Shown here: positions 9,324 through 18,511 of the stretch, in pieces
Position numbering within the stretch: the first letter of the stretch is position 1
Layout: each line of letters starts with the position of its first letter
Notes under the pieces: model-generated
Told to the model about the DNA's origin: nothing
What the model saw: the letters and a program-made list of their open reading frames with translations, nothing else
Database searches by the model: none
Translations under genes and position numbers: made by a program
Assembly: GCA_046346965.1 (NCBI GenBank)
Contig: JAXMHB010000002.1
Location: 310,001-374,000, forward strand
From: JAXMHB01 sp046346965
GTDB lineage: Bacteria; Pseudomonadota; Gammaproteobacteria; Xanthomonadales; SZUA-5
Length of the DNA stretch: 64,000 nt
Direction: 5' to 3'

Positions 9324-11951
9324 ATGGCCGACGCACCCGTGACTGACGATCTTTGGACGACTGGCGAAGACGGCGGTGTCGCGCCTACGCTGCGCACTGT
9401 GCTGATCCTCGATCTGGCCGACAGCACCGCGCTGGTGGATCGACTGGGCGATCAGCGCGCTGCGGAACTGATCCGCCGCCATGACCGTCTCGCGCGTGAC
9501 CTGATCCGCCGCCATCGCGGCCGCGAGATCGACAAGACCGATGGATTCCTGCTGCTGTTCGAGCGCCCGGTCCAGGCAGTCGGATTTGCGCTCGAATACC
9601 AGCGTCGGCTGGGTGAACTGGCGCAACTGGAAGGCACGCCGATGGCAGCTCGCATCGGCATCCATGTCGGCGAAGTCGTGCTCTGGGAAAACGCGCCAGA
9701 GGAAATCGCCCGCGGCGCCAAGCCGATGGAAGTGGAGGGCCTGGCGAAACCGGTCGCGGCGCGTCTGATGGCAGTGGCACTGCCCGGGCAGATTCTGCTG
9801 AGCGGCATGGCCTATGGCCTGGCGCAGCGCGCGGAAGCCGAGTTGCGCGCCCTCGGTCGCGTGCCGGTGTGGAAACACCACGGCAACTATCGCTTCAAGG
9901 GTGTCTCTGAGGCACTGCCGGTGTTCGAGGTCGGCGAGAACGGCGTTGCGCATTTCCGCGCACCGCCCACCGGCGGCAAGGGGCAGCGGGTGGTGCCGTG
10001 GTGGCAGCGCCCCGCCACCATCATCAGCGAGTTGCTGATCGCCGCCGTCGCCTTCATCGCCATCGCCTATGTCACGCTGAAGCCGGAACCCGGCATCGCC
10101 TTCTCCGCGCGCGACTGGGTGGTCGTCGGCGATCTGGTCAATCGCACCGGCCAGCAGGTGCTCGACGATTCCTTGGATCTGGCGTTCCGTCAGGGCCTGT
10201 CGCAATCGCGCTACGTCAATGTGCTCAGCACCTTGCAGGTGCGCGATGCCCTGGCGCGCATGCAGCGCGACCCGGCCGCTACCCAGGTCGATCGCGGCAT
10301 TGGCGCCGAACTGGCCCAACGCGAGCAGGCGCGCGCGCTGCTGCTGCCCAGCGTCGCGGACACCGGCGGCTCCTATCGCCTGTCGGTGGAAGTGGTCGAT
10401 CCGGCCACCCAGGCCACCGTCTGGGTGACCAGCCAGAACGCGCGTGCCCCCGAGGATCTGTTGCCGGCGATGGACCATGTGCTGGGCGAACTGCGCGAGA
10501 AGCTGGGCGAGTCGCTGCAGGCGATCGAATCTGACACGCTGCCGCTGGCGCAAGCGACCACCTCGAATCTGGAGGCGCTGCGCACCTATTCGATCGGCCG
10601 CAAGCAATACGAGCAACTGAAGATCGACGACGCCAAACGCCTGTACGACCGGGCGATCGAGCTCGATCCGAACTTCGCCATGGCCTATGCCGCCATCGCC
10701 TCGATGTACCTGCCGCTCGGTCGGATGGACGAAGGCCTGGCCGCGGCCAATAAAGCGCTGGCCCTGCGCGAGCGCTTGTCGGCGCGCGAGCGTGCGTACA
10801 TCGATGCGCTGGTGGCCTCGGTGGGCGATCCGCAGGAGGCGGTGGGACGCTGGCGCGATTACGGCAATCTCTATCCCGACCTCGGTGTCGGTCAGAACAA
10901 TGCCGGCGTGCTGTTGTGGCAAGAACTCAACCGCTGCGAGGAAGCGCTGCCGTTGCTGCAGGACGCCTGGATGAGCCGCGATCCGCTGCGCTTTGCCAGC
11001 GGTAACTTCATCGGTTTCTGCCGTCTGTGGCGCGGCGACGCCGGCGCCGCCGAAGCCGCCTTCAAGTCCGCGCTGCAACTCAACAGCAACCCGATGGCCT
11101 TCGGACTGGCCGCCGTGTACACCTTTGAGGAGCGCTATGGCGACGCCGAGTCGGTGCTGACCGAGGAACATCCCGGCCTGACGCCGACCTTTGCGCTGGA
11201 GCAGGGCGCGCGCAAGGTGATGTGGCTGGCCTATCAAGGGCGACTGGACGAGGCGCGCGCGGCGGCGCAGGCGCTGGAGGGCCAGGCGCATGACGCCAAA
11301 ATGGCGCCAACGGAGTCGCGGGCACGTCTGTATCAGGCCGCGATCGACCTGCATGCCGGCCGGCCTTTCGCGCTGCGCGCGGCGGCGCTGGAGGAACTGG
11401 CGCTGGCCAATCGCCAGGCACTGTCGAAGTACCCGGCGGCGATCCACGCCGGTCTGTACGCGCTGATCGCGGCGCGGGCCGGTGATCGTGATCTGGCCGG
11501 GCAGATGGCGCAGGATCTGGCGGCGCATCCGCCGCAACGGCCCGATTTGTCCGCCGCTGTGCTGCTCGCGGTAGTCCAGGCGGAGCTGGCCGGTGAGCCC
11601 GGCCGACTGCAGCAGTTGTCGCAGGACTATCTGCAGGTGCATGTGGCGGCGGCGCGATTGGCCGATCAGCAGCAGGACTCGGCGCGCGCGCTGGAGGCCT
11701 TGCGCTGGATCGACCAGAACCGCAGCCGCGCATTCGCCGAGTACAACGGCTTTTTCGCCGCGCAGGTCTTGAACGCGCTGGATGTCAACGCGGCGCTGCT
11801 GCGGCAGGTGCAGCTGGAGACCGATCCCGGCAAACGCAGTGAACTGCAGCGTCGCTTGCAGGCCCGCTGGGCGCAGGCCGATGCCGCGCTGCGCGCGCAA
11901 ATCCCGCAGACCGAAACGGCGGCGGATGACGCAGCTGATGCCGGGGAATGA
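9324..11951 (+). CDS. Membrane class III cyclase-TPR protein, putative peptide modification system cyclase
   Basis: 875 residues. The N-terminal domain (about 25-205) is an adenylate/guanylate cyclase homology domain: LILDLADST carries the first metal-binding Asp (D30) and KTDGFLLLF the second (D73). One transmembrane segment lies at about 232-252. The C-terminal ~600 residues are tetratricopeptide-like repeats, for example the IELDPNFAMAYAAIA helix pair at about 440-460. This architecture, followed by a small NHLP-like peptide and a SagB-related dehydrogenase, is that of the putative peptide modification system cyclase family (TIGR04510) of Xanthomonadales. Its role in the system is not known to me; signalling or scaffolding are both possible. 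Nucleotide specificity cannot be read by eye. Confidence 0.8.
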   Translation: MADAPVTDDLWTTGEDGGVAPTLRTVLILDLADSTALVDRLGDQRAAELIRRHDRLARDLIRRHRGREIDKTDGFLLLFERPVQAVGFALEYQRRLGELAQLEGTPMAARIGIHVGEVVLWENAPEEIARGAKPMEVEGLAKPVAARLMAVALPGQILLSGMAYGLAQRAEAELRALGRVPVWKHHGNYRFKGVSEALPVFEVGENGVAHFRAPPTGGKGQRVVPWWQRPATIISELLIAAVAFIAIAYVTLKPEPGIAFSARDWVVVGDLVNRTGQQVLDDSLDLAFRQGLSQSRYVNVLSTLQVRDALARMQRDPAATQVDRGIGAELAQREQARALLLPSVADTGGSYRLSVEVVDPATQATVWVTSQNARAPEDLLPAMDHVLGELREKLGESLQAIESDTLPLAQATTSNLEALRTYSIGRKQYEQLKIDDAKRLYDRAIELDPNFAMAYAAIASMYLPLGRMDEGLAAANKALALRERLSARERAYIDALVASVGDPQEAVGRWRDYGNLYPDLGVGQNNAGVLLWQELNRCEEALPLLQDAWMSRDPLRFASGNFIGFCRLWRGDAGAAEAAFKSALQLNSNPMAFGLAAVYTFEERYGDAESVLTEEHPGLTPTFALEQGARKVMWLAYQGRLDEARAAAQALEGQAHDAKMAPTESRARLYQAAIDLHAGRPFALRAAALEELALANRQALSKYPAAIHAGLYALIAARAGDRDLAGQMAQDLAAHPPQRPDLSAAVLLAVVQAELAGEPGRLQQLSQDYLQVHVAAARLADQQQDSARALEALRWIDQNRSRAFAEYNGFFAAQVLNALDVNAALLRQVQLETDPGKRSELQRRLQARWAQADAALRAQIPQTETAADDAADAGE

Positions 11952-11979
11952 GCGGTATCCGCCGTCGCGCGGATACCGC
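11952..11979. terminator. Perfect inverted repeat between convergent cyclase and precursor genes
   Basis: Arms GCGGTATCCGC (11952-11962) and GCGGATACCGC (11969-11979) flank a 6-base loop and start immediately after the cyclase stop codon, 14 bases before the stop of the convergent precursor gene. It can serve both strands. There is no T-run. Confidence 0.5.
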
Positions 11980-11993
11980 CCTGCCGGTGCGCC

Positions 11994-12242
11994 TTAGGCG
12001 AGTACGAAGAACACCATGCCGGACTTGCCGTGCAGCTTTTCCTTCATGGCTGCGGCATTGGCCTTGATTTCTTCCTTGCTCGGGAGCTTGCGCACGTGCG
12101 GCACGCTCGCCGGGTCCACCTTGACGCCGACCGAGGCCATCGCGGCCACCGGGTCGCCGAGCAGGTGCTCGCGGAAGCCATCGTCATTCGCCAGCTTGTC
12201 CAGCAAGTGGGTCGCACTTTCGTGTGTCAGTGTGTCGGCCAT
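11994..12242 (-). CDS. Putative RiPP precursor peptide (NHLP-like leader)
   Basis: 82 residues, far shorter than the open frame that contains it. The ATG at 12242 is preceded by a G-rich ribosome site (AGGGGG about 6 bases upstream). The leader-like part LLDKLANDDGFREHLLGDPV and ASVGV (about 13-40) matches the nitrile-hydratase-alpha-like leaders of the NHLP class, and fits the putative modified peptide family TIGR04509. The remainder is Lys-rich and ends in a hydrophobic tail GMVFFVLA. There is no cysteine, so lanthionine or Cys-thiazoline products are excluded; Ser residues (S47, S55, S74) and Lys remain as modifiable residues. It lies convergent to the cyclase and divergent (58 bases) from the dehydrogenase. 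The cleavage site and product are unknown. Confidence 0.8.
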   Translation of the reverse strand: MADTLTHESATHLLDKLANDDGFREHLLGDPVAAMASVGVKVDPASVPHVRKLPSKEEIKANAAAMKEKLHGKSGMVFFVLA

Positions 12243-12300
12243 AGGTCCCCCTGAGTGATGTGGCTTGCATAGACTACGACGAGGATCGGAGATAGGCACG

Positions 12301-13549
12301 ATGCTTGTTCGACGTTGCGCGTTCCTGGTGCTGGAACCGGGTACGCAATGGCAGTTGGATGTGCGCCAGTTGCTCAGCGGCGAGCGCGCCATCGAGGCAG
12401 TGCCTGGATGGGTCGCGCGGGCACCGCATTTGCTGCAGCCGGCGGTGGTTTCCCTGGCCGAGGTGGCCTTGCTGGGGCGTCTGCCCGACGATCTCTGGCT
12501 GGACGCCGAGCGTCTGGTGGACGCGGAGCAGCGGCCGGTGTTGGAGGCGCTGATCGACAAGCGCCTGGTCATGGCAGCCGCCGATGCGGCATCGACCACC
12601 GCGGTGGCCGACAGCGCCGTGCGCGCGCAGGCTTGGTTCGGCTGGTCGGCGCATCTGCACGCAGCCAGCCGCTGGCAGGGGGTGGACTCGGTTCGGGATG
12701 ACCCGCGCAGCGCTGCCGGGCTGACGCTGGATCAGTTGAGCGAGCGCTACGGTCCCATTCCCACGCATTTCCCGCAGCGCCCGGCCAGCGATCCGCGCGT
12801 GGCTCTGCCGGCGGTGGCGCCGACGCCGCTGAGCGCACTGCTCGCGGCGCGCGCGACCTGCCGCAACTACCGCGCGGTGTCCGTGCCACTGCAGGATCTC
12901 GCCCAGGTGCTCGGCATGGTGTTCGGTGCCCACGGCGTGCAGCCGCTCAGCGCCGATTGCCATGCCGTGAAAAAGTCGGTGCCCTCGGGCGGCGCGCTGC
13001 ATCCGATCGAGGCCTATGTGCTGGCCCGGCGCGTGGACGGCTTGTCGTCCGGCCTTTATCACTATGAGGCGGGTGCGCATCGGCTGGCGTGCTGCCGAGC
13101 GTTGAGCGAGTCGGAGGCCGATCAGTTGGCGCTGACCGCGGTGGCCGGTCAGGCGTGGTTCGCGGCGGCGCCGGTGCTGCTCATCCTGTCCGCGCGCTTC
13201 TATCGAAACTTCTGGAAATACCGCAATCACCCCAAGGCCTATCGCGTGCTGCAACTGGACGCCGGGCATCTGTCGCAGACGCTGTTCCTGGCGGCGGGCG
13301 AGCTCGGCTACGGGGCCTTCATCACGGCGGCGATCAACGAAATCGATCTGGAACAGGCGCTGGGAATGGATGGCATGGAAGACGGCCCGTTGGCGGTGCT
13401 GGGCTTCGGTGCCCGGGCCGAACGCCGGGAAACGGTCGAATTCGATCCCGCCGGGCGGGTTTGGAATGCGGACGGGACGCCGCGCCCGGCGGCCGAAGCT
13501 GCCAACGCTGGCGCACAATCGCCGGCGCACGCGTCTATGCTCGCGCCCC

Positions 13550-13566
<17 letters not shown>
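12301..13566 (+). CDS. SagB-related flavin dehydrogenase, putative peptide maturation dehydrogenase
   Basis: 421 residues from the ATG at 12301 with GGAG at 12288-12291. The N-terminal ~150 residues have no clear motif. The C-terminal ~230 form a nitroreductase/SagB-type FMN domain, starting at LLAARATCRNYR and continuing through PSGGALHPIEAYVL, FYRNFWKYRNHPKAYR and LDAGHLSQTLFLAAGELG. In thiazole/oxazole RiPPs such enzymes oxidise azolines, but no YcaO cyclodehydratase is seen here, so the substrate chemistry is open. The match is to the peptide maturation dehydrogenase family TIGR04511. Divergent from the precursor gene; its last 17 bases overlap ftsE. Confidence 0.82.
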
Positions 13567-14225
<659 letters not shown>

Positions 14226-14242
<17 letters not shown>

Positions 14243-15182
14243 ACGTCCGCTGCAGCGACCGGCCGGCAATCGCCGCCACGCCTGGCTGCGCTCGCACCGC
14301 GACGGCCTGCGTGCCGGCGCCGCGCGACTGCTGCGCGATCCGCTCGGGCAGTTGCTGACGCTCGGCGTGATTGCCGTGGCACTGCTGCTGCCGGCGCTCG
14401 GTTTTCTGGCGCTGGATCAAATCGACCGCGCTGCCGTGGCCTGGCGCCCGAGCGGCGATCTGACCGTCTTTCTGGCCGCGGGTGAGCCGGTCGAGCGCGC
14501 CGTGGAACTGGCCGGCAGCCTGGATGGGCGCCCCGAAGTGGCCGGCAGCGAAATCCGCTCGCCCGACGACGCGCTGGCGGAATTGCGCGAACTCAGCGAC
14601 TTCGCCGAGGCGCTGGCGGCACTCGATGCCAATCCGATGCCGGCGCTGGTGATCATCCGGCTGACGCCAGCCGGCGTCGCCCGACTCGATGACTTCAAGG
14701 CCGAACTGGCGTCCAAACCCGAGGTGGACTGGGTGCAGGTGGACCGGCGCTGGCTGGAGCGCCTGGAAGCGGTGCTCGATCTGGCGCGGCGGGCGATTTT
14801 GCTCGGCGCCTCGCTGCTGGCCGTGGCCGTACTGCTGGTGGTCGGCAACACCATCCGGCTGGAGATTTCGCTGAAGCGCGAGGAGATTCTGATCCTCAAG
14901 CTGCTCGGCGCCAGCGACGGCACCGTGCGCCGGCCCTTTCTCTACATCGGCATCTGGTACGGCCTGGTCGGGTCGGCGCTGGCGCTGGCTTTGGTCTATG
15001 CGGGTTTGAGCGTGATCCAACCCGCCGTCGATCGGCTTGCGTTAAGCTACGGGACCGGCTTTGTCTTGCAGGGCCTGGGGTGGCGCGGCGCCGCGCTGCT
15101 GGTCGCTTATGGCGCTGCGCTGGGCTGGCTGGGGGCCTGGCTCGCGAGCGCACGCCATCTGCGTGAGGCCGAGCCGCGTTGA
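14226..15182 (+). CDS. ftsX: Cell division protein FtsX
   Basis: 318 residues, four predicted membrane segments (about 40-65, 190-215, 235-265, 285-310) and a periplasmic loop between the first and second, the standard FtsX arrangement. The conserved block KREEILILKLLGAS follows the second segment. It is the membrane partner of FtsE in septal peptidoglycan hydrolysis control, and the gene overlaps ftsE. Confidence 0.93.
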
Positions 15183-15213
15183 ACGAGCGCACTGCACAGG
15201 GAAGGGGGCAGGC

Positions 15214-16056
15214 ATGGAAGTATCGGTGACTCGACACATCACCAGCGATACACCGCGGGTGATGGTGGTCGACGGATCAAAGGTGGTCCGCAAGATCATC
15301 GACCATTTGCTGCACAACGACTTGCCGGGCGTGACCGTGCTGTCGTGCAGTACCGGTGAGGAAGCCAAGGCACAGCTGGCCACCGGCGTGGTGGATCTGG
15401 TAACCACCGCGCTGCGCTTGCCGGACATGGACGGGCTGGAACTGGCGCGCTACGTGCGCGAACACTCGCCGCAGGCCTACATCCCGATTGTGGTCGTCTC
15501 CGGCGACGTCAACCAGCGCCTGGAGAGCCGCGATCTCAGCTCCGATGTCGTCACCGACTATTTCGACAAATCGCTGGGGCCGGAAGCGCTCAGCACCTTC
15601 ATCCGCGGCTATGTGCGCCCGGAGGGCCAGATCACCGGCGAGGTGCTGTACGTGGAGGATTCCCGCGTGGTCGCGGTGGCGACACGCCGAATGATGGAAA
15701 AGCACGGGCTCAAGGTGAATCACGTCGTCAGCGTCGAGGACGCCATCGACATCCTGGATCGCGCCAAGGCCGAGGGCCGATTGGGTGCCGACATCATCCT
15801 GACCGATGTCTATCTGAAGGGCGGCATGACCGGTGGCGATCTGCTGGAGGTCGTGCGCGGACGCTTCGGTTACGGCAAGGGCACGATGCCGATACTGGTG
15901 ATGACTGGCGATGACAACGCCGCCAACCAGACCGCGCTGCTGCGTGCCGGTGCCAATGATCTGGTGCAAAAGCCGACCGAAGAGCGTCTGCTGATCACCA
16001 AGCTCGGCTTCCAGTTGAGGGTGGCCAAGGCCATACGCGCGCAAGCGCAGGCCTGA
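15214..16056 (+). CDS. Two-receiver response regulator with a degenerate first receiver
   Basis: 280 residues from the ATG at 15214, after the purine-rich AAGGGGG. Two receiver domains (about 13-135 and 143-272) and no output domain. In the second receiver the acidic pair E148-D149, phospho-acceptor D198 (DIILTD), T231 and K253 are in place. In the first, the acceptor position is Ala66 (DLVTTALRLPDMDG), and the acidic pair is reduced to one Asp, although S96 and K119 remain. The first domain is therefore probably not phosphorylated. No histidine kinase is nearby. The protein likely works by protein-protein contact. Confidence 0.85.
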   Translation: MEVSVTRHITSDTPRVMVVDGSKVVRKIIDHLLHNDLPGVTVLSCSTGEEAKAQLATGVVDLVTTALRLPDMDGLELARYVREHSPQAYIPIVVVSGDVNQRLESRDLSSDVVTDYFDKSLGPEALSTFIRGYVRPEGQITGEVLYVEDSRVVAVATRRMMEKHGLKVNHVVSVEDAIDILDRAKAEGRLGADIILTDVYLKGGMTGGDLLEVVRGRFGYGKGTMPILVMTGDDNAANQTALLRAGANDLVQKPTEERLLITKLGFQLRVAKAIRAQAQA

Positions 16057-16059
16057 AGC

Positions 16060-16761
16060 ATGGCTGTTGACGCCGCCGCCGCCGCCGGGCGCATCCGGCT
16101 GGACGCCAGCTGGAAAGAGCGCCTGCTGCCGGAGCTCACCTCGGCGCCGATGCAATCCTTGCGTGCCTTCCTGCGCAGCGAAATGGCCGCCGGCAAAGAG
16201 ATCTATCCGCCCGCGCGGCTGATCTTCGCTGCGCTCGACCACACGCCCTTTGACCGGGTGAAAGTCGTGATCCTCGGCCAGGACCCCTATCACGGGCCGG
16301 GACAGGCGCAGGGCTTGTGCTTCTCGGTGCCGCCCGGCGTCGACGTGCCGCCCTCGCTGGTCAACATCTACGCTGAACTCAAGCGCGACCTGGGCATCGA
16401 ACCGCCGGCCCACGGTTGCCTGATCCCGTGGGCCGATCAGGGCGTGCTGCTGCTGAATGCCGTGCTGACGGTCGAACGTGCGCGCGCCGGCTCGCATCAG
16501 GGCAAGGGCTGGGAAGCTTTCACCGACCGCATCGTGGCGCTGCTGAATGCCGAGCGCGAGGGCTTGGTGTTCATGCTCTGGGGGTCCTACGCGCAGGCCA
16601 AGGGCAAGATCGTCGATGCGCGTCGGCATCTGGTGTTGCGGGCGCCGCATCCTTCGCCCCTGTCGGCCTATCGCGGCTTCATCGGCTGTGCGCATTTCAG
16701 CCGCGCCAATGCCTGGCTGAAGGCGCGCGGCCTGACGCCGATCGACTGGCAACTGCGCTGA
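16060..16761 (+). CDS. ung: Uracil-DNA glycosylase
   Basis: 233 residues, normal for family 1 UDG. The water-activating loop GQDPYHG, the uracil-binding LLLN segment and the DNA-intercalation loop HPSPLSAYRGF are intact. It removes uracil arising from cytosine deamination and starts base-excision repair. Three bases separate it from the response regulator stop, so the two are co-transcribed. Confidence 0.96.
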   Translation: MAVDAAAAAGRIRLDASWKERLLPELTSAPMQSLRAFLRSEMAAGKEIYPPARLIFAALDHTPFDRVKVVILGQDPYHGPGQAQGLCFSVPPGVDVPPSLVNIYAELKRDLGIEPPAHGCLIPWADQGVLLLNAVLTVERARAGSHQGKGWEAFTDRIVALLNAEREGLVFMLWGSYAQAKGKIVDARRHLVLRAPHPSPLSAYRGFIGCAHFSRANAWLKARGLTPIDWQLR

Positions 16762-16816
16762 GCACCTGTTGTATACGCAAACTGAACGAGACTGCCGCAG
16801 CGGGAACTTGGGCCCA

Positions 16817-16843
16817 TTAGCACTCTCATAGTGTGAGTGCTAA
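16817..16843. promoter_or_regulatory. CIRCE operator (HrcA binding site) upstream of rpoH
   Basis: TTAGCACTC (16817-16825), a 9-base spacer, and GAGTGCTAA (16835-16843): a full match to the CIRCE consensus, with no mismatch in either arm. It lies 54 bases before the rpoH start. HrcA bound here would repress rpoH transcription until heat or unfolded protein depletes active HrcA. Core promoter boxes could not be assigned with confidence. Confidence 0.9.
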
Positions 16844-16896
16844 ACTAGTCCCCATCGCGAGGCCATAGAGCCTCCACACCGATCAGGAGTCACGCT

Positions 16897-17757
16897 ATGA
16901 GCACCCAGGCATTGGTCGCCCACAACCTTCCGGTACTCGGGACGGTGGGCAGCCTCGACGCCTACATCGGCGCGGTCAACCGCATTCCGGTGCTGGTGGT
17001 CGAGGACGAACAGGAACTGGCGCGCCGTTTCCGTGAACACGGCGATCTGGAAGCTGCCCGGCAACTGGTGATGTCGCATCTGCGCTTCGTGGTCCACGTG
17101 GCGCGCGGTTATGCCGGCTACGGCTTGGGCATCTCGGATCTGATCCAGGAAGGCAATATCGGCTTGATGAAGGCGGTCAAGCGCTTCGATCCCGGCATGG
17201 GCGTGCGTCTGGTCTCCTTTGCCGTGCATTGGATCCGCGCCGAGATCCATGAATTCATCCTGCGCAACTGGCGCATCGTCAAGGTGGCGACCACCAAGGC
17301 GCAGCGCAAGCTGTTCTTCAATCTGCGGCGCGCCAAGACCCGTCTCGGCTGGATGAACGCGGCGGAAGTGCAGGCGGTGGCCAAGGATCTGGGCGTCGAT
17401 CCGGAAACCGTGGTTGAAATGGAAGCGCGCATGCAGGGACAGGACGTCGCTTTCGACGCCCCGGCCGATGACGACACCGACGCCCGTCCGGCGCCGATTG
17501 CCTTCCTGGTCGATCAGGCCGCCAATCCCTACGAGAGCCTGGAAAGCGCCGACGCCGGCGATCACCAGCTGGATACGCTGACCGAGGGCTTGGAGAAGCT
17601 CGATGCGCGCAGCCGCGACATCGTGACTCGGCGCTGGTTGGCCGAACCGAAGGCGACGCTGCAGGATCTGGCCGATGAGTACAAAGTCTCGGCCGAGCGC
17701 ATCCGCCAGATCGAGGCAGCGGCATTCAAGAAGATGCGTGCGCTGTTCGAAGATTGA
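16897..17757 (+). CDS. rpoH: RNA polymerase heat-shock sigma factor RpoH (sigma-32)
   Basis: 286 residues. AGGAG (16885-16889) sits 7 bases before the ATG. Region 2 has DLIQEGNIGLMKAVKRFDP and the sigma-32-specific RpoH box QRKLFFNLRR (about 130-140), which distinguishes it from RpoD/RpoS. The region 4 helix-turn-helix lies at about 250-285 (LQDLADEYKVSAERIRQIE). It directs transcription of chaperone and protease genes. The perfect CIRCE site upstream suggests that HrcA controls the sigma factor itself. Confidence 0.96.
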   Translation: MSTQALVAHNLPVLGTVGSLDAYIGAVNRIPVLVVEDEQELARRFREHGDLEAARQLVMSHLRFVVHVARGYAGYGLGISDLIQEGNIGLMKAVKRFDPGMGVRLVSFAVHWIRAEIHEFILRNWRIVKVATTKAQRKLFFNLRRAKTRLGWMNAAEVQAVAKDLGVDPETVVEMEARMQGQDVAFDAPADDDTDARPAPIAFLVDQAANPYESLESADAGDHQLDTLTEGLEKLDARSRDIVTRRWLAEPKATLQDLADEYKVSAERIRQIEAAAFKKMRALFED

Positions 17758-17780
17758 GACCGGCGATCCAGAGCGATAAG

Positions 17781-17809
17781 GCAGGGCGCGGAGCGATACC
17801 GCGCCCTGC
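17781..17809. terminator. Hairpin after rpoH
   Basis: GCAGGGCGCGG (17781-17791), a 7-base loop, and the exact complement (17799-17809), followed by GCGTTTC with a short T-run. It starts 23 bases after the rpoH stop and is a plausible intrinsic terminator. Confidence 0.6.
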
Positions 17810-17893
17810 GCGTTTCAGGGCTGCGTGACCGGGACTTGAAAGCCGAGTGCAGGCTCCCCATATTCCCGCCGCACCGACTTGCCCAGCGCTTTC

Positions 17894-17923
17894 TTAGCTG
17901 CGCGTGCGGGACCGTGCGATAAT
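17894..17923 (+). promoter_or_regulatory. Candidate sigma-70 promoter for secB
   Basis: TTAGCT (17894-17899) and GATAAT (17918-17923) are separated by 18 bases, with a TGC just before the -10 box. It lies about 100 bases before secB and downstream of the rpoH hairpin. The -35 match is weak. The surrounding rpoH-secB interval (17810-18022) shows no convincing gene. Confidence 0.4.
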
Positions 17924-18022
17924 CGGCGGCTCCGCGCACCTTGGGCGCCCCCTTGCTGTACTTCCTCCCGCAGACCGCCTTGCGGCTGACCGGGCTCTCT
18001 TGCTTCTGAAGGACGATTCAAC

Positions 18023-18502
18023 ATGGCGAACGAAGAAAACACCAACCCGGCAGCCAACGGCAACGGCGGCGAGCAGGCCGGTCCGCAGCTGTCCGTGCAG
18101 AAGATCTACGTCAAGGACGCCTCGTTCGAAGCGCCGGGCGCCCCGCACATCTTCCAGGAGCAGGGCCAGCAGCGCATCGAGCTGAATCTGGGCCAGAAGG
18201 CGCAGCAGTTGGCGCAGGGCGTCTACGAAGTCGTGCTGACCGTCACCGTGACCTGCAAGGTCGGCGAGAAGACCGCCTATCTGGCGGAAGTGCAGCAGGC
18301 CGGCATTTTCGGTCTGGTCGGCTTTGACCCGCAGCAGCTCGACATGGTCATTGGCACCTACTGCCCGCACGTGGTGTTCCCCTACGCCCGTCAGGCGATT
18401 TCCTACCTGGTCGAGCAGGGTGGTTTCCCGCCGTTCCTGCTGCAGCCGATCAACTTCGAACAGATCTACGCTGACCAGCGTCGTCGCCAGCAGGCGGCCT
18501 GA
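18023..18502 (+). CDS. secB: Protein-export chaperone SecB
   Basis: 159 residues, typical SecB length with the usual acidic/Asn-rich N-terminus and a conserved core: QKIYVKDASFE, LNLG, YEVVLTVTVT, GIF and CPHVVFPYARQ(A). It binds unfolded preproteins as a tetramer and passes them to SecA, consistent with the many exported proteins in this window. gpsA follows 9 bases later, a common pairing in proteobacteria. Confidence 0.96.
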   Translation: MANEENTNPAANGNGGEQAGPQLSVQKIYVKDASFEAPGAPHIFQEQGQQRIELNLGQKAQQLAQGVYEVVLTVTVTCKVGEKTAYLAEVQQAGIFGLVGFDPQQLDMVIGTYCPHVVFPYARQAISYLVEQGGFPPFLLQPINFEQIYADQRRRQQAA

Positions 18503-18511
18503 TCAGCACCG

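Noticed and set aside
9276..11900. Open frame of 874 codons on the minus strand
   Set aside because: It is the antisense of the cyclase gene, has no motif, and arises from GC-rich codon structure; the plus-strand protein has clear domains.
16845..16857. CCCCAT sequence after the CIRCE as a sigma-32 -10 box
   Set aside because: No CTTG-type -35 element lies 13-17 bases upstream, so a sigma-32 promoter is not supported.
17562..18063. Short minus-strand frames between rpoH and secB
   Set aside because: No ribosome site or conserved motif, and the interval holds a terminator hairpin and a plausible secB promoter instead.
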